From: Actinorhabdospora filicis
Lineage (GTDB): Bacteria > Actinomycetota > Actinomycetes > Mycobacteriales > Micromonosporaceae
Length of the DNA: 32,610 nt
NCBI RefSeq assembly: GCF_030269765.1
Contig: NZ_BSTX01000010.1
Coordinates: forward strand, 1-32,610
Direction of reading: 5' to 3'
This document shows, piece after piece, positions 1 through 7,539 of this stretch. Each line of letters starts with the position of its first letter. Within the stretch, counting starts at the first letter, position 1. A model generated the notes under the pieces. It was not told the DNA's origin. It saw nothing but the letters and a program-made list of their open reading frames with translations, and did not search any database. The position numbers and the translations under genes are program-made.

Positions 1-1
1 C

Positions 2-1342
2 CTTGACCCACTTCAGCTTCCCCGTGAACCCCGAATACCTCTTGTCCTTGTAGGCGTCCATCCGCCGCTTGTGCTCGGCGGTGAACCCCTCACGCGCGAC
101 CTTCTCACCCTCAGAGAACTTCGCATCGACCTTGCCGTCAAGGTCGGACAGGATCTTCTCGACATCGGTTTTCGTGGCGTCGAAGACCTTCTGAAGCTTC
201 CCCGTGACTTCAGCGCGCTTCCGCTCGTCCTCAGACTGGGCTTTGCCCTTCCCGGACGAAACATCCTGCCCGGACTTGTTCCGCGTCACCGAGAACGCCT
301 TCATGGCGTTCGCCCCCGAAGCCTGGGCATCGGTCTTCGCGGCGGTCAAGGTCTCGTTCTCTTTGGCGCGGACCTCACCCGGGGCGGTCTTGGCGTGCTC
401 TTCCCCGGCCTTCTTCTCCTTCAAAGCCGTATCGAAGGCCGGTTCGTTACCCTTGGCCAGCTGCTCCTCGGTGACCTCGTTGGAGGCCATCTCGGCGTTG
501 ACGTCCTTGGGGCCCTGCGAGAAATCGGTCGCGGCCGGTGGCGCCTTGTCCGGAATCGCCTTGGCCGGGTCGGGCGTACCTGGAGTCGCCGGGGGCTTGT
601 CGGCCGCCAAAGGCTCGACCGGCTTCTCCTTGGCCGCCCCCAGATCCGGCGGAGCCTTCGTCGTCGTCTCAATCGCAGACGACGACTGCTTCTTGCCGTC
701 CCCGACCTTGTTCGACACGTCCTGCTTGACACCATCGGCCTTACCCGACTTGCCGAACTTATCGGCCTCATCGAGGTTCTTCGGCGCCTGACGGGCGATC
801 GCGTCGTTCACGGCCTTGATGAAGGCGGCCTTGTCGAACTCACCGGGCTTGGCCGCGTTCATCTTCTCCGCGTTGGCGGCCTTGCCCTGCGCCTCCTTAT
901 CGTCAGCGGGAGGCTTGGCGGCCTTCGCGGCGGCATCCGCCTCCTTGGTCGCCGGAGGATGCGCACGCATCGTGGACGCCTTGTTCGACACGTCGGTCTT
1001 CAAGGTCTTGAACTTGGGATCCGAGGCCGCACCCGGACGATGGGTCGGCCCCTCCTCCAAGCGCTGCACCGGTTCCAGCTCGGTCTCCGCCACCGGAGCC
1101 GAGGACTGGGCGGCCTCGGGGGCGGGTGCCTTCACGGGCGCCTTGGGGGCGGACGCGGCCTTGCGCTGGGCGACGAGGGCGGCGACCGCGCGGTTGCCGG
1201 CGCGGCCCTGGAGGCGCTGGAGGGAAGCGGGTCCGAGGCGGGTCGTGGGCTTTGGGGCCTCGGTGTCGCGATCGGTGGCCTCGGCCGGTGGGCGGGCAGC
1301 GCGGGGCGGAGGTCGTTCGGTCTCATATCGCGGTGATGTCAC
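2..1342 (-). CDS. eCIS-associated Ala/Lys-rich protein, N-terminal 447 residues (cut by window edge)
   Basis: An uninterrupted minus-strand frame of 447 codons runs off the left edge. The chosen start is GTG at 1342, preceded by a GGGGG purine run about 6 nt upstream. Residues about 41-57 carry the motif LQRLQGRAGNRAVAAL. Such LQ..AGN.AV.. motifs are known from DUF4157 and related proteins encoded at actinomycete extracellular contractile injection system loci. The rest is a low-complexity, charged Ala/Lys/Glu/Pro sequence with a DVSNK segment occurring twice, likely coiled coil. It ends at the edge in a segment around FTAEHKRRMDAYKDKRY that I associate with the same family from memory. The role is unknown; a cargo or accessory protein of an injection system is inferred. 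The true neighbours lie left of the window. I am fairly sure of the gene and less sure of the family. Confidence 0.75.
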   Translation of the reverse strand, partial: MTSPRYETERPPPRAARPPAEATDRDTEAPKPTTRLGPASLQRLQGRAGNRAVAALVAQRKAASAPKAPVKAPAPEAAQSSAPVAETELEPVQRLEEGPTHRPGAASDPKFKTLKTDVSNKASTMRAHPPATKEADAAAKAAKPPADDKEAQGKAANAEKMNAAKPGEFDKAAFIKAVNDAIARQAPKNLDEADKFGKSGKADGVKQDVSNKVGDGKKQSSSAIETTTKAPPDLGAAKEKPVEPLAADKPPATPGTPDPAKAIPDKAPPAATDFSQGPKDVNAEMASNEVTEEQLAKGNEPAFDTALKEKKAGEEHAKTAPGEVRAKENETLTAAKTDAQASGANAMKAFSVTRNKSGQDVSSGKGKAQSEDERKRAEVTGKLQKVFDATKTDVEKILSDLDGKVDAKFSEGEKVAREGFTAEHKRRMDAYKDKRYSGFTGKLKWVK

Positions 1343-1397
1343 GCGTCGCCCCCGTGGTGATCGCCTTCGATCAAGTGTCCTGAGGGGACTGGGGGAT

Positions 1398-1431
1398 GGG
1401 CTGCCCGCCGGATCGGCTCTGCGGGCAGCCC
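1398..1431 (-). terminator. Hairpin terminator after the ABC-F gene
   Basis: An 11-bp perfect stem (GGGCTGCCCGC with GCGGGCAGCCC) encloses a 12-nt loop. It starts 9 bp past the ABC-F stop codon and sits between two minus-strand genes. There is no T-run, as is common for actinomycete hairpin terminators. Confidence 0.6.
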
Positions 1432-1439
1432 GGGATGCA

Positions 1440-3071
1440 CTATGGGGCAAGCAATCTGCCGTCGCGGAGTTCGGCGTGGTCACCGGTGAACTCGCGCTGG
1501 AAGCGGCGGTCGTGGGAGACCACGAGCAACGCTCCCTTGTAGTCGGACAAAGCCTGCTGGAGCTCCTCGATGAGGGTGAGGGACAGGTGGTTGGTGGGCT
1601 CGTCGAGGATCAGCAGGTCGGCGGGACGGGTGACCAGGCGGGCGATCTCCAGGCGGCGCTGCTGGCCGATGGACAGGTCCAGGGTGGAGCGGCGCAGGTC
1701 CTCCTCGCGGAACAGGCCGAGGGAGAGCAGGGTCTCGGCGTGCTCGTCGGCGGGGCCGGGCAGGCCCTCGGCGAAGGCGGACAGCAGGTCGCGGCGGAGG
1801 CGGTCGGGCGGGAGCTCCTGCTGGAGGTAGACGGTGCGCCTGGGGCGGCGGACCTTGCCGGAGTCGGCGCGGACGACGCCCGCCAGCACGTTCAGGAGGG
1901 TGGTCTTGCCCGCGCCGTTGGGGCCGGTGAGGAGGAGCCGGGCGCCGGGGGCGAGGGTGAAGTGCTCGACGAAGAGGCGGTCGGCGACCTTGACGTCGAC
2001 CAGCTCGGCGGCCAGCCCTTCGCCCTTGCCGCCGGCGACCGACGCCCGGAAGCGCAGGGGCTCCGGCGGTTTGGCGACGGGTTCGGCGCGCAGGCGTTCG
2101 AGGCGTTCCTTGGCGTTGCGGACCTGACCGGCGAGTCCGGCCTCGTGGGAGCGGCGGTGACCGGCCGTCTTGGGCCGGTCGGCGCTCTTCTCGCGCTTGG
2201 ACATCTCGTCCACGCCGCGTTCGGACAGCGTCGTCTGGCGGTCGATCTCGGCGAGCCAGTCGGTGTAGTCCTGTTCCCAGCGGCGGCGGGTGGCGGCTTT
2301 GGCGGTGAGGTAGCCGGACCAGCCGTCGCCGTAGCGGGACACGGTGTGGGTGTCGCCGTCGACTTCGAGGATGGCGGTGGCCACGCGTTCCAGGAAGGCG
2401 CGGTCGTGGGTGACGGTGACGATCGTGCCGCGATGGGCCCGGAGCTGGTCCTCCAGCCAGGTGACGGAGGCGTGGTCGAGGTGGTTGGTGGGCTCGTCCA
2501 GCAGCAGGAGTTCGGGCGCGGCGGCCAGGACGCAGGCCAGCCCGAGCCGGGAGCGCTCACCGCCGGACAGTGTCTCCAGTAGACGGTCGCGGGTGATGTG
2601 GGACAGGCCGAGGTTGTGCGTGGCGGCCTCGACGCGGGCGTCGGCCTCGTAGCCGCCGCGGGCGTCGAAGGCGGCCAGCAGATCGCCGTAGGCGGTCAGG
2701 GCCTCCTCGTCGGCCTCGGCGAGGCGCTCCTCAAGGGCGCGCATCTCCCGTTCCATGGCGCGGATCTCGGACAGCGCGTCATCGACGGCGTCGGCGACGG
2801 TGGAGCCCGGCGGGAGGTCGAGGGTCTGGCCGAGGTGCCCGACGCCACCGGCGGCCGAGACGGTGACCTCGCCGTTGTCGGGGAGCTCCGACCCGGCCAG
2901 CAGACGCAGGAGCGTCGACTTGCCCGAGCCGTTCTCGCCGATGACGGCGACGCGTTCGCCGGGGCGGACGGTGAAGGAGACGGCGTCCAGGACGAGCTTG
3001 TCTCCGTACACTTTGGACGCCCCGGCGACGGCGAGCTGGGACGTGGGATGAGCGGTGCGGACGCGGGTCAA
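1440..3071 (-). CDS. ABC-F family ATPase, antibiotic-resistance type (ribosome protection)
   Basis: 543-residue protein with two ABC domains and no membrane segment, the ABC-F layout. Domain 1 has Walker A GENGSGKST (45-53), signature LSGGE (168-172), Walker B LLLLDEPTNHLD (188-199) and switch THDR (221-224). A charged, helical inter-domain linker spans about 240-340. Domain 2 has Walker A GPNGAGKTT (383-391), signature LSIGQ (466-470) and DEPTNHLS (490-497). Proteins of this type bind the ribosomal E site and dislodge macrolide/lincosamide/streptogramin-type drugs, or act as translation factors. The LSIGQ second signature and short length resemble TlrC/CarA-like self-resistance proteins. The start is TTG at 3071, with GGAGGT 5 nt upstream. 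No biosynthetic cluster is visible nearby, so the substrate is open. Confidence 0.9.
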   Translation of the reverse strand: MTRVRTAHPTSQLAVAGASKVYGDKLVLDAVSFTVRPGERVAVIGENGSGKSTLLRLLAGSELPDNGEVTVSAAGGVGHLGQTLDLPPGSTVADAVDDALSEIRAMEREMRALEERLAEADEEALTAYGDLLAAFDARGGYEADARVEAATHNLGLSHITRDRLLETLSGGERSRLGLACVLAAAPELLLLDEPTNHLDHASVTWLEDQLRAHRGTIVTVTHDRAFLERVATAILEVDGDTHTVSRYGDGWSGYLTAKAATRRRWEQDYTDWLAEIDRQTTLSERGVDEMSKREKSADRPKTAGHRRSHEAGLAGQVRNAKERLERLRAEPVAKPPEPLRFRASVAGGKGEGLAAELVDVKVADRLFVEHFTLAPGARLLLTGPNGAGKTTLLNVLAGVVRADSGKVRRPRRTVYLQQELPPDRLRRDLLSAFAEGLPGPADEHAETLLSLGLFREEDLRRSTLDLSIGQQRRLEIARLVTRPADLLILDEPTNHLSLTLIEELQQALSDYKGALLVVSHDRRFQREFTGDHAELRDGRLLAP

Positions 3072-3508
3072 GGTGACCTCCGGGAAGAGCGCCGCGCGGC
3101 GTCCGAAGGGACGGAGTGTCCACAGGGGACGCGCACGGGAGAAGACGCGGCGGGGCTTCAGAAAAAGCGGTACCGCGTGGAAAAAGGCGGATTCACCGGA
3201 CGCGAAGAGACCGGCGACGGGCGCGCGGGAGCGGCGTTCGGCCGGGCACGGGGGTCACGGGTTCGCAGAACCCGGACGCGCACTCGCGCACCGGCGCGCT
3301 CCTCAAGGGGGCGCCGCTCCTAGGAGTAGATCAGCAGGCCTATCACGCCGACAACCGTAGCCGAAGATCATCGGCGGGTCGAGGGTTTAAAGCGCGCGAA
3401 CCACGAGAAACCTCTCACAGCCGCATGTATGGACATCGGAAAGCGCGTTCACTACCGTGGCGTGCTCCGTCATCTCAAGACGGTCATCCGGCTACAGAAG
3501 GAAGATAG
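3072..3508. promoter_or_regulatory. Divergent intergenic region between the ABC-F and cellulase genes
   Basis: No convincing gene lies in these 437 bases, which must hold both divergent promoters. On the minus strand a palindrome GCGGTACCGC (3167-3176) is followed directly by TTTTT. A GTG-initiated frame at 3123 overlaps the start of the ABC-F gene in another frame. Either could belong to an attenuating leader, as known for some ABC-F genes, but the palindrome's stem is short. No cellulose-operator (CebR-type) palindrome is visible before the cellulase gene. Confidence 0.35.
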
Positions 3509-4930
3509 ATGCGCGTACTTCTCCGTACCGCCCTCACCGGCGCCGCCGTCCTGGCGCTGACCGCCACCGCGGCCCCGGCGTTCGCCGCGCCCTCGGTCCC
3601 GGCCGCGCCCACGGCGGTGAACCTGGTCAAGAACGGCGGCTTCGACTCCGGCACCACCTCGTGGTGGAACGGCGCCAACACCTCCATGTCGGTCTCCGGC
3701 GGCGCGCTGAGCGTGGCGGTGACCGGCGGCGGTGCCCGCTGGGACGCACCGATCGGCCAGGACGGCGTGGCGATCACCGCCGGGCGCAGCTACACGATCT
3801 CCTTCGACGTCAAGGCGTCCAAGGCGGCGAAGATCCGCTCGGTGGTGCAGCTCGGGGCCAACCCGTGGACGCCGACGCACGATGCGGACAACATCGACGT
3901 GACCACCTCCTTCGCCCGCAAGAGCTTCACCTTCACCTCGACGCTGACGACGAACGCGCAGGTCGGCTTCCAGCTCGGCGGCAACGGCGCCTTCACCCTC
4001 GGCCTGGACAACGTCTCGCTCACCGAGAACACCGCGGCGCCGCAGTTCTATGTGGACCCCCGCAACAACGCGCAGCGCTGGATCGACGCCCATGCCGGCG
4101 ATGAGCTGATCCCGCTGATCCGCGACAACATCGCCACCCGGGCCGGCGCGAAGTGGTTCGGCTCCTGGAGTGGCTACACCGAGGCCGAGATCGCCACCGC
4201 GGTGGGCAACTACGTCACCGACGCGCAGAACGCGGGCAAGACGCCGATCCTGGCCGCGTACAACATCTACGGGCGCGACTGCGGCGGCTACTCGGCGGGC
4301 GGCCCGCTGACCGCGGCCGACTACGAGAAGTGGATCCGCGGCTTCGCCACCGGCATCGGGAACCGGCCCGCGATGGTGATCCTGGAGCCGGACGCGGTGG
4401 CGCAGATGATCGACTGCGGCATGTCCGAGGCGGACAAGACGACCCGCCGCAACCTGCTGACCTTCGCCACGCAGCAGCTGGCGGCCAAGGCGCCGCAGGC
4501 GTGGACGTACCTGGACGCCGGCAACGACGGCTGGATCGCCCCGGCCGCGATGGCGCAGGGCCTGAAGGAGTCCGGCATCGCCAATGTCCGCGGCTTCGCG
4601 GTGAACGTGTCCAACTACAAGTCCACCGCCCGTTCCGAGGACTACGGGACGCGCGTCAACGCCGCCCTGCCCACCCCGAAGAAGTTCGTCGTGGACACCT
4701 CCCGCAACGGCGGCTCGACTGTGGACGGCGACTGGTGCAACGCCAGGGGCGCCAAGCTCGGCACCCCCAGCGGCCCCGGCACCGGCGCGGCGGAGTTCCT
4801 GCTGTGGGTGAAGTTCCCCGGCGACTCCGACGGCGAGTGCACCCACACCGGCCACAGCGACCCGAAGGCGGGCGAGTTCTCCACCGCCCTCGCCAAGGCG
4901 CTGATCACCGGGAACTGGGCGGGCGTATAG
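3509..4930 (+). CDS. Secreted endo-beta-1,4-glucanase, glycoside hydrolase family 6, with N-terminal CBM
   Basis: 473 residues. The start is ATG at 3509 with AAGGA upstream. Residues 1-27 are a Sec signal peptide (Arg, hydrophobic core, AFA-AP cleavage). Residues about 38-175 form a beta-rich module starting NLVKNGGFDSGTTSWW, the usual opening of CBM4/9-type carbohydrate-binding modules. Residues about 180-470 are the GH6 catalytic domain. The GRDCG motif has the candidate proton-donor Asp257, ILEPDAV has Asp295, and the C-terminal WVKFPGDSDGEC loop carries the family's Cys and active-site Asp. GH6 enzymes are inverting cellulases; the single-domain bacterial type mostly cleaves internally. 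The gene is monocistronic, followed at once by a hairpin terminator. Function is firm from the motifs; endo- versus exo-action is inferred. Confidence 0.93.
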   Translation: MRVLLRTALTGAAVLALTATAAPAFAAPSVPAAPTAVNLVKNGGFDSGTTSWWNGANTSMSVSGGALSVAVTGGGARWDAPIGQDGVAITAGRSYTISFDVKASKAAKIRSVVQLGANPWTPTHDADNIDVTTSFARKSFTFTSTLTTNAQVGFQLGGNGAFTLGLDNVSLTENTAAPQFYVDPRNNAQRWIDAHAGDELIPLIRDNIATRAGAKWFGSWSGYTEAEIATAVGNYVTDAQNAGKTPILAAYNIYGRDCGGYSAGGPLTAADYEKWIRGFATGIGNRPAMVILEPDAVAQMIDCGMSEADKTTRRNLLTFATQQLAAKAPQAWTYLDAGNDGWIAPAAMAQGLKESGIANVRGFAVNVSNYKSTARSEDYGTRVNAALPTPKKFVVDTSRNGGSTVDGDWCNARGAKLGTPSGPGTGAAEFLLWVKFPGDSDGECTHTGHSDPKAGEFSTALAKALITGNWAGV

Positions 4931-4933
4931 AAC

Positions 4934-4963
4934 AACCCGCCACATAACAGTACGTGACGGGTT
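4934..4963 (+). terminator. Terminator of the cellulase gene
   Basis: Inverted repeat AACCCG/CGGGTT, extended inside by CAC/GTG after one mismatch, with a loop of about 10 nt. It begins 3 bp past the cellulase stop codon. Confidence 0.6.
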
Positions 4964-4981
4964 GACTACACCAAATTGCAC

Positions 4982-5230
4982 ATGCAGACTGACCGAGTGG
5001 ACGTATCGGGCGATTCTCCCCGGAGCGACGCGGCTCCCGGGGCAGATCCGTGGGAGATCCAGCGCACGCACCGCAACGCCGGTGGCTGGTGCGCCGCCTG
5101 CGGACGCTGCTTCCCGTGCCGCACGCGGATAGCGGCGGCCGATCTGCTCGTGCGGGCGATCTCGGCGGTGGACGCGCGGCCGGACCGGGTTCCGGCCCGG
5201 CCGCGCGACGCCGTCCTCAAGGGCGGCTCG
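4982..5230 (+). CDS. Small zinc-ribbon-like protein, 3' end unresolved
   Basis: The frame from ATG 4982 (a TTG lies at 4976) encodes an N-terminus ending in DPWEIQRTHRNAGGWC, then CAACGRCFPC and TRIAAADLL. Small actinomycete proteins of unknown function with this W-C-x-x-C-G-x-x-x-P-C pattern are common, and the cysteines suggest metal binding. The frame has no stop before 6604, so it would run antisense through the whole M18 aminopeptidase gene (542 residues). I do not believe that extension. The listed end is only where the M18 gene begins. The terminator hairpin of the M18 gene (5173-5207) lies inside this frame. A lost stop, a frameshift or a decayed gene are all possible. Confidence 0.4.
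5173..5207 (-). terminator. Terminator of the M18 aminopeptidase gene
   Basis: An 11-bp perfect stem (CGCGCGGCCGG with CCGGCCGCGCG) holds a smaller inner CCGG-GTT-CCGG stem. It lies 24 bp downstream of the aminopeptidase stop on the minus strand. Confidence 0.6.
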
Positions 5231-6514
5231 TTACTCCCCCTGGAACGCGGCGAGGGCCGCGGCCAGCAGGTACGGGTCGTCCGAGCCGCACAGCTCGCGC
5301 GCGGAGTGCATGGACAGGATCGCCACGCCGACGTCGATGACGTGGATGCCCAGGCGGGCGGCGGTGATCGGGCCGATCGTGGTGCCGCAGGGCATCGCGT
5401 TGTTGGACACGAAGACCTGGGACGGGACGCCCGCCCGCTGGCAGGCCGCGACGAACGCCGCCCGGCCCGCGCCGTCGGTGGCGTAGCGCTGGTTCACGTT
5501 GACCTTGAGCATCGGGCCGCCGTTGGGCATGGGGTGGTGGCCCGGCTCGTGCTTCTCGACGTAGTTGGGGTGCACGGCGTGGCCGACGTCGATCGACACG
5601 CACACGGTGGCGGCCAGGGCGCGCAGGCGGTCCTCGGCGTTGCCGCCGCGCACGGCGATGAGCCGGTCCAGGACGTTGCCCAGCAGCGGGCCGCCCGCGC
5701 CGGTGTCGCTCTCCGAGCCGACCTCCTCGTGGTCGAACAGGGCCAGCACCGGGATGTGGCTCGGCGCGCCCTGCGAGGCGGCGATCATGCCCATGACGGC
5801 CGAGTGCGCGCCGAGCAGGTCGTCCAGGCGCGGCGCGGCCATCAGCTCGCCGTCGCGGCCGATGTAGGCCGGCGGCTGGAGGTCGTAGGTCATCAGGTCC
5901 CACCCGGCGACGGCGTCGGGGTCGACCCCGGCCTCCTTGGCCACGTAGGCGATCAGGCCCTCGTCATCGGGTCCGCCCAGGCCCCAGATGGGCGTCATGT
6001 GCTGCTGCGGGTCCAGCACCAGGCCCTGGTTGACATCGCGGTGCAGGTGCACGGCCAGCTGCGGGACGCGCAGGAGCGGCCGGTCGATGTCGACCAGCGT
6101 GGACGTCCCGTCCAGCAGCGAGATCCGCCCGGCGAGCCCGAGGTCGCGGTCCAGCCAGGTGTTGCGGGGGACGCCGCCGTAGATCTCCACGGCGACCTGC
6201 TTCCAGCCCGCGCGCCCGGCGTCCGGGTGCGGCTTGACCCGCAGGTTCGGGGAGTCGGTGTGCGCGCCGGTGATCCGGAACGGGGTGGACGCCTCGGCCC
6301 CCTCGGGGATGAACCAGGCGATCAGCGCGCCGCCGCGGATCAGGTAGTGCCCGCCGGGCAGCGACGGCCACGGAGCGGTCTCCTCGACCGCGGTGAACCC
6401 GGCCCGCTCAAGACGGCCGGCGGCGGCCCGTACGGCGTGGTACGGCGACGGGCTCGCCGAGACGAACGCCATGAGGTCATCGGTCAGGCTGCGGTCGAAA
6501 ACAACGGTGCTCAC
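5231..6514 (-). CDS. apeB: M18 family metalloaminopeptidase
   Basis: 427 residues, the usual length of bacterial M18 (aspartyl aminopeptidase-like) enzymes. These cytosolic di-zinc exopeptidases remove N-terminal residues. Visible family motifs are the N-terminal SPSPYHAV, GAHTDSPNLRVKP with ligands His85 and Asp87, LFDHEEVGSESDTGAGG with the catalytic Glu pair, and the C-terminal MHSARELCGSDDP with a further His ligand. The ATG start at 6514 begins MSTVVFDRSLTDDL, typical for the family. The divergent neighbour starts at 6675, so the 160 bp between them hold both promoters. Identification is firm; the peptide substrates are not predictable. Confidence 0.95.
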   Translation of the reverse strand: MSTVVFDRSLTDDLMAFVSASPSPYHAVRAAAGRLERAGFTAVEETAPWPSLPGGHYLIRGGALIAWFIPEGAEASTPFRITGAHTDSPNLRVKPHPDAGRAGWKQVAVEIYGGVPRNTWLDRDLGLAGRISLLDGTSTLVDIDRPLLRVPQLAVHLHRDVNQGLVLDPQQHMTPIWGLGGPDDEGLIAYVAKEAGVDPDAVAGWDLMTYDLQPPAYIGRDGELMAAPRLDDLLGAHSAVMGMIAASQGAPSHIPVLALFDHEEVGSESDTGAGGPLLGNVLDRLIAVRGGNAEDRLRALAATVCVSIDVGHAVHPNYVEKHEPGHHPMPNGGPMLKVNVNQRYATDGAGRAAFVAACQRAGVPSQVFVSNNAMPCGTTIGPITAARLGIHVIDVGVAILSMHSARELCGSDDPYLLAAALAAFQGE

Positions 6515-6674
6515 GGTGCTCCGATAGATGTCGTTCGATCAGGGGTGTCTTTCTGGAGCCTAAACCGAGGCAGGCTCCGTTCACCGTCCGTGCGGCTGTT
6601 TTGAGACCAAGACCGCCGGGCGGGACGCCTGACATACGCGGTATTTTCACTCGCACAGGGCTGAAGGAGGAAAC

Positions 6675-7502
6675 GTGCTGGAGTACTGGCGAGCGGTTCG
6701 GGACATGGAGTGGATGATCCCGACGGACCGTCCGCTCGACGTCCTCGTCGAAGAGCTCACCGTCCTCCTCGCCTCTCCCGATCCCGAGTTGCGCGACGAA
6801 CTGGCCTATACCGGGCTGGTGCGCTGGACCCTCAAGGGTTCCCTCGATGACCGGCTCACCGACCTCGGCTACCGCATGGTGAAGCTCTTCGAGCACCCCG
6901 ACGTCCAGGCCCGCACCTTCGCGACGCTGATCCTGGGCGCGGTCATGGAGCGCGACAACGCCGCCGACCTGCTGGACGTCGCCGACGTCCGCGCCTGGCG
7001 CGACGCGTTCGTGAACTGGTGGGCGACCGAGCCGGACGTGCGCGGCTGGGACGACGAGCTGGGCTGGCTGCACGCCGTCGCGCACGGCGCCGACACCCTG
7101 GCCGCCTTCGGCTGCTCGCCGCGCCTGTCGGCGATGGAGGCCGCCGATCTGCTGGACGTCGGCGTCGCGCGCCTGATCGCCCCCAGCGGCTACCTGTACG
7201 CCCACCAGGAGGACGACCGGCTCGCGCTGGCCTTCGCGCTGATCCTGTGCCGCCAGGACCTCACCGAGGAGCTGTCGGTGGCGTGGCTGTCGGGCGTGCA
7301 GCGCTACTTCGAGGCCGGTGAGCCCGGTCCGGTGCCGGTCCCGGCGTCGAACACGATGCGCATGATGCACTCGCTGTACCTGCACGTCGACCTGGGCGTG
7401 CACTACGAGAACCTGACCCGCGAGCTGGCGCACGCCGAGGCGGTCCGGCGCGAGATGGTGCGGCTGCTGTCGATGGTGTGGCCCTCGCTCCCGACTCTTT
7501 AG
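6675..7502 (+). CDS. DUF2785 domain-containing protein
   Basis: 275 residues, GTG start with a strong AGGAGG 6 nt upstream. The protein is helical and acidic, with no signal peptide or membrane segment. Its N-terminal pattern (W.IP...P...L..EL..LL.S.DP.LRD.LAY) and central GWLHAVAHGADTLAAF are what I recall for DUF2785 proteins, a HEAT-like helical family without known function. A 9-bp hairpin overlaps the stop codon, so the gene is probably transcribed alone. It stands upstream of an AlkZ-like gene but separated from it by that hairpin. No function is assigned. Confidence 0.85.
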   Translation: MLEYWRAVRDMEWMIPTDRPLDVLVEELTVLLASPDPELRDELAYTGLVRWTLKGSLDDRLTDLGYRMVKLFEHPDVQARTFATLILGAVMERDNAADLLDVADVRAWRDAFVNWWATEPDVRGWDDELGWLHAVAHGADTLAAFGCSPRLSAMEAADLLDVGVARLIAPSGYLYAHQEDDRLALAFALILCRQDLTEELSVAWLSGVQRYFEAGEPGPVPVPASNTMRMMHSLYLHVDLGVHYENLTRELAHAEAVRREMVRLLSMVWPSLPTL

Positions 7503-7521
7503 GACGGGAGTAGTCCTAAAG
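7497..7521 (+). terminator. Perfect 9-bp hairpin overlapping the DUF2785 stop codon
   Basis: CTTTAGGAC and GTCCTAAAG flank a 7-nt loop, and the TAG stop codon (7500-7502) is inside the left arm. It may terminate the DUF2785 transcript, or be an operator for the gene starting at 7540, since it is a symmetric site 19 bp before that start. Confidence 0.5.
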
Positions 7522-7539
7522 GCGCGTTACGGTGAGCGC

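Noticed and set aside
71..2582. Long plus-strand open frames (71-1336 and 816-2582)
   Set aside because: They lie antisense to the eCIS-type and ABC-F genes, have low-complexity Gly/Arg/Leu-rich products and no ribosome sites; high GC opens such frames.
3470..5071. 533-codon minus frame across the cellulase gene
   Set aside because: Antisense shadow of a firmly identified GH6 gene, with a repetitive Arg/Gly/Val product.
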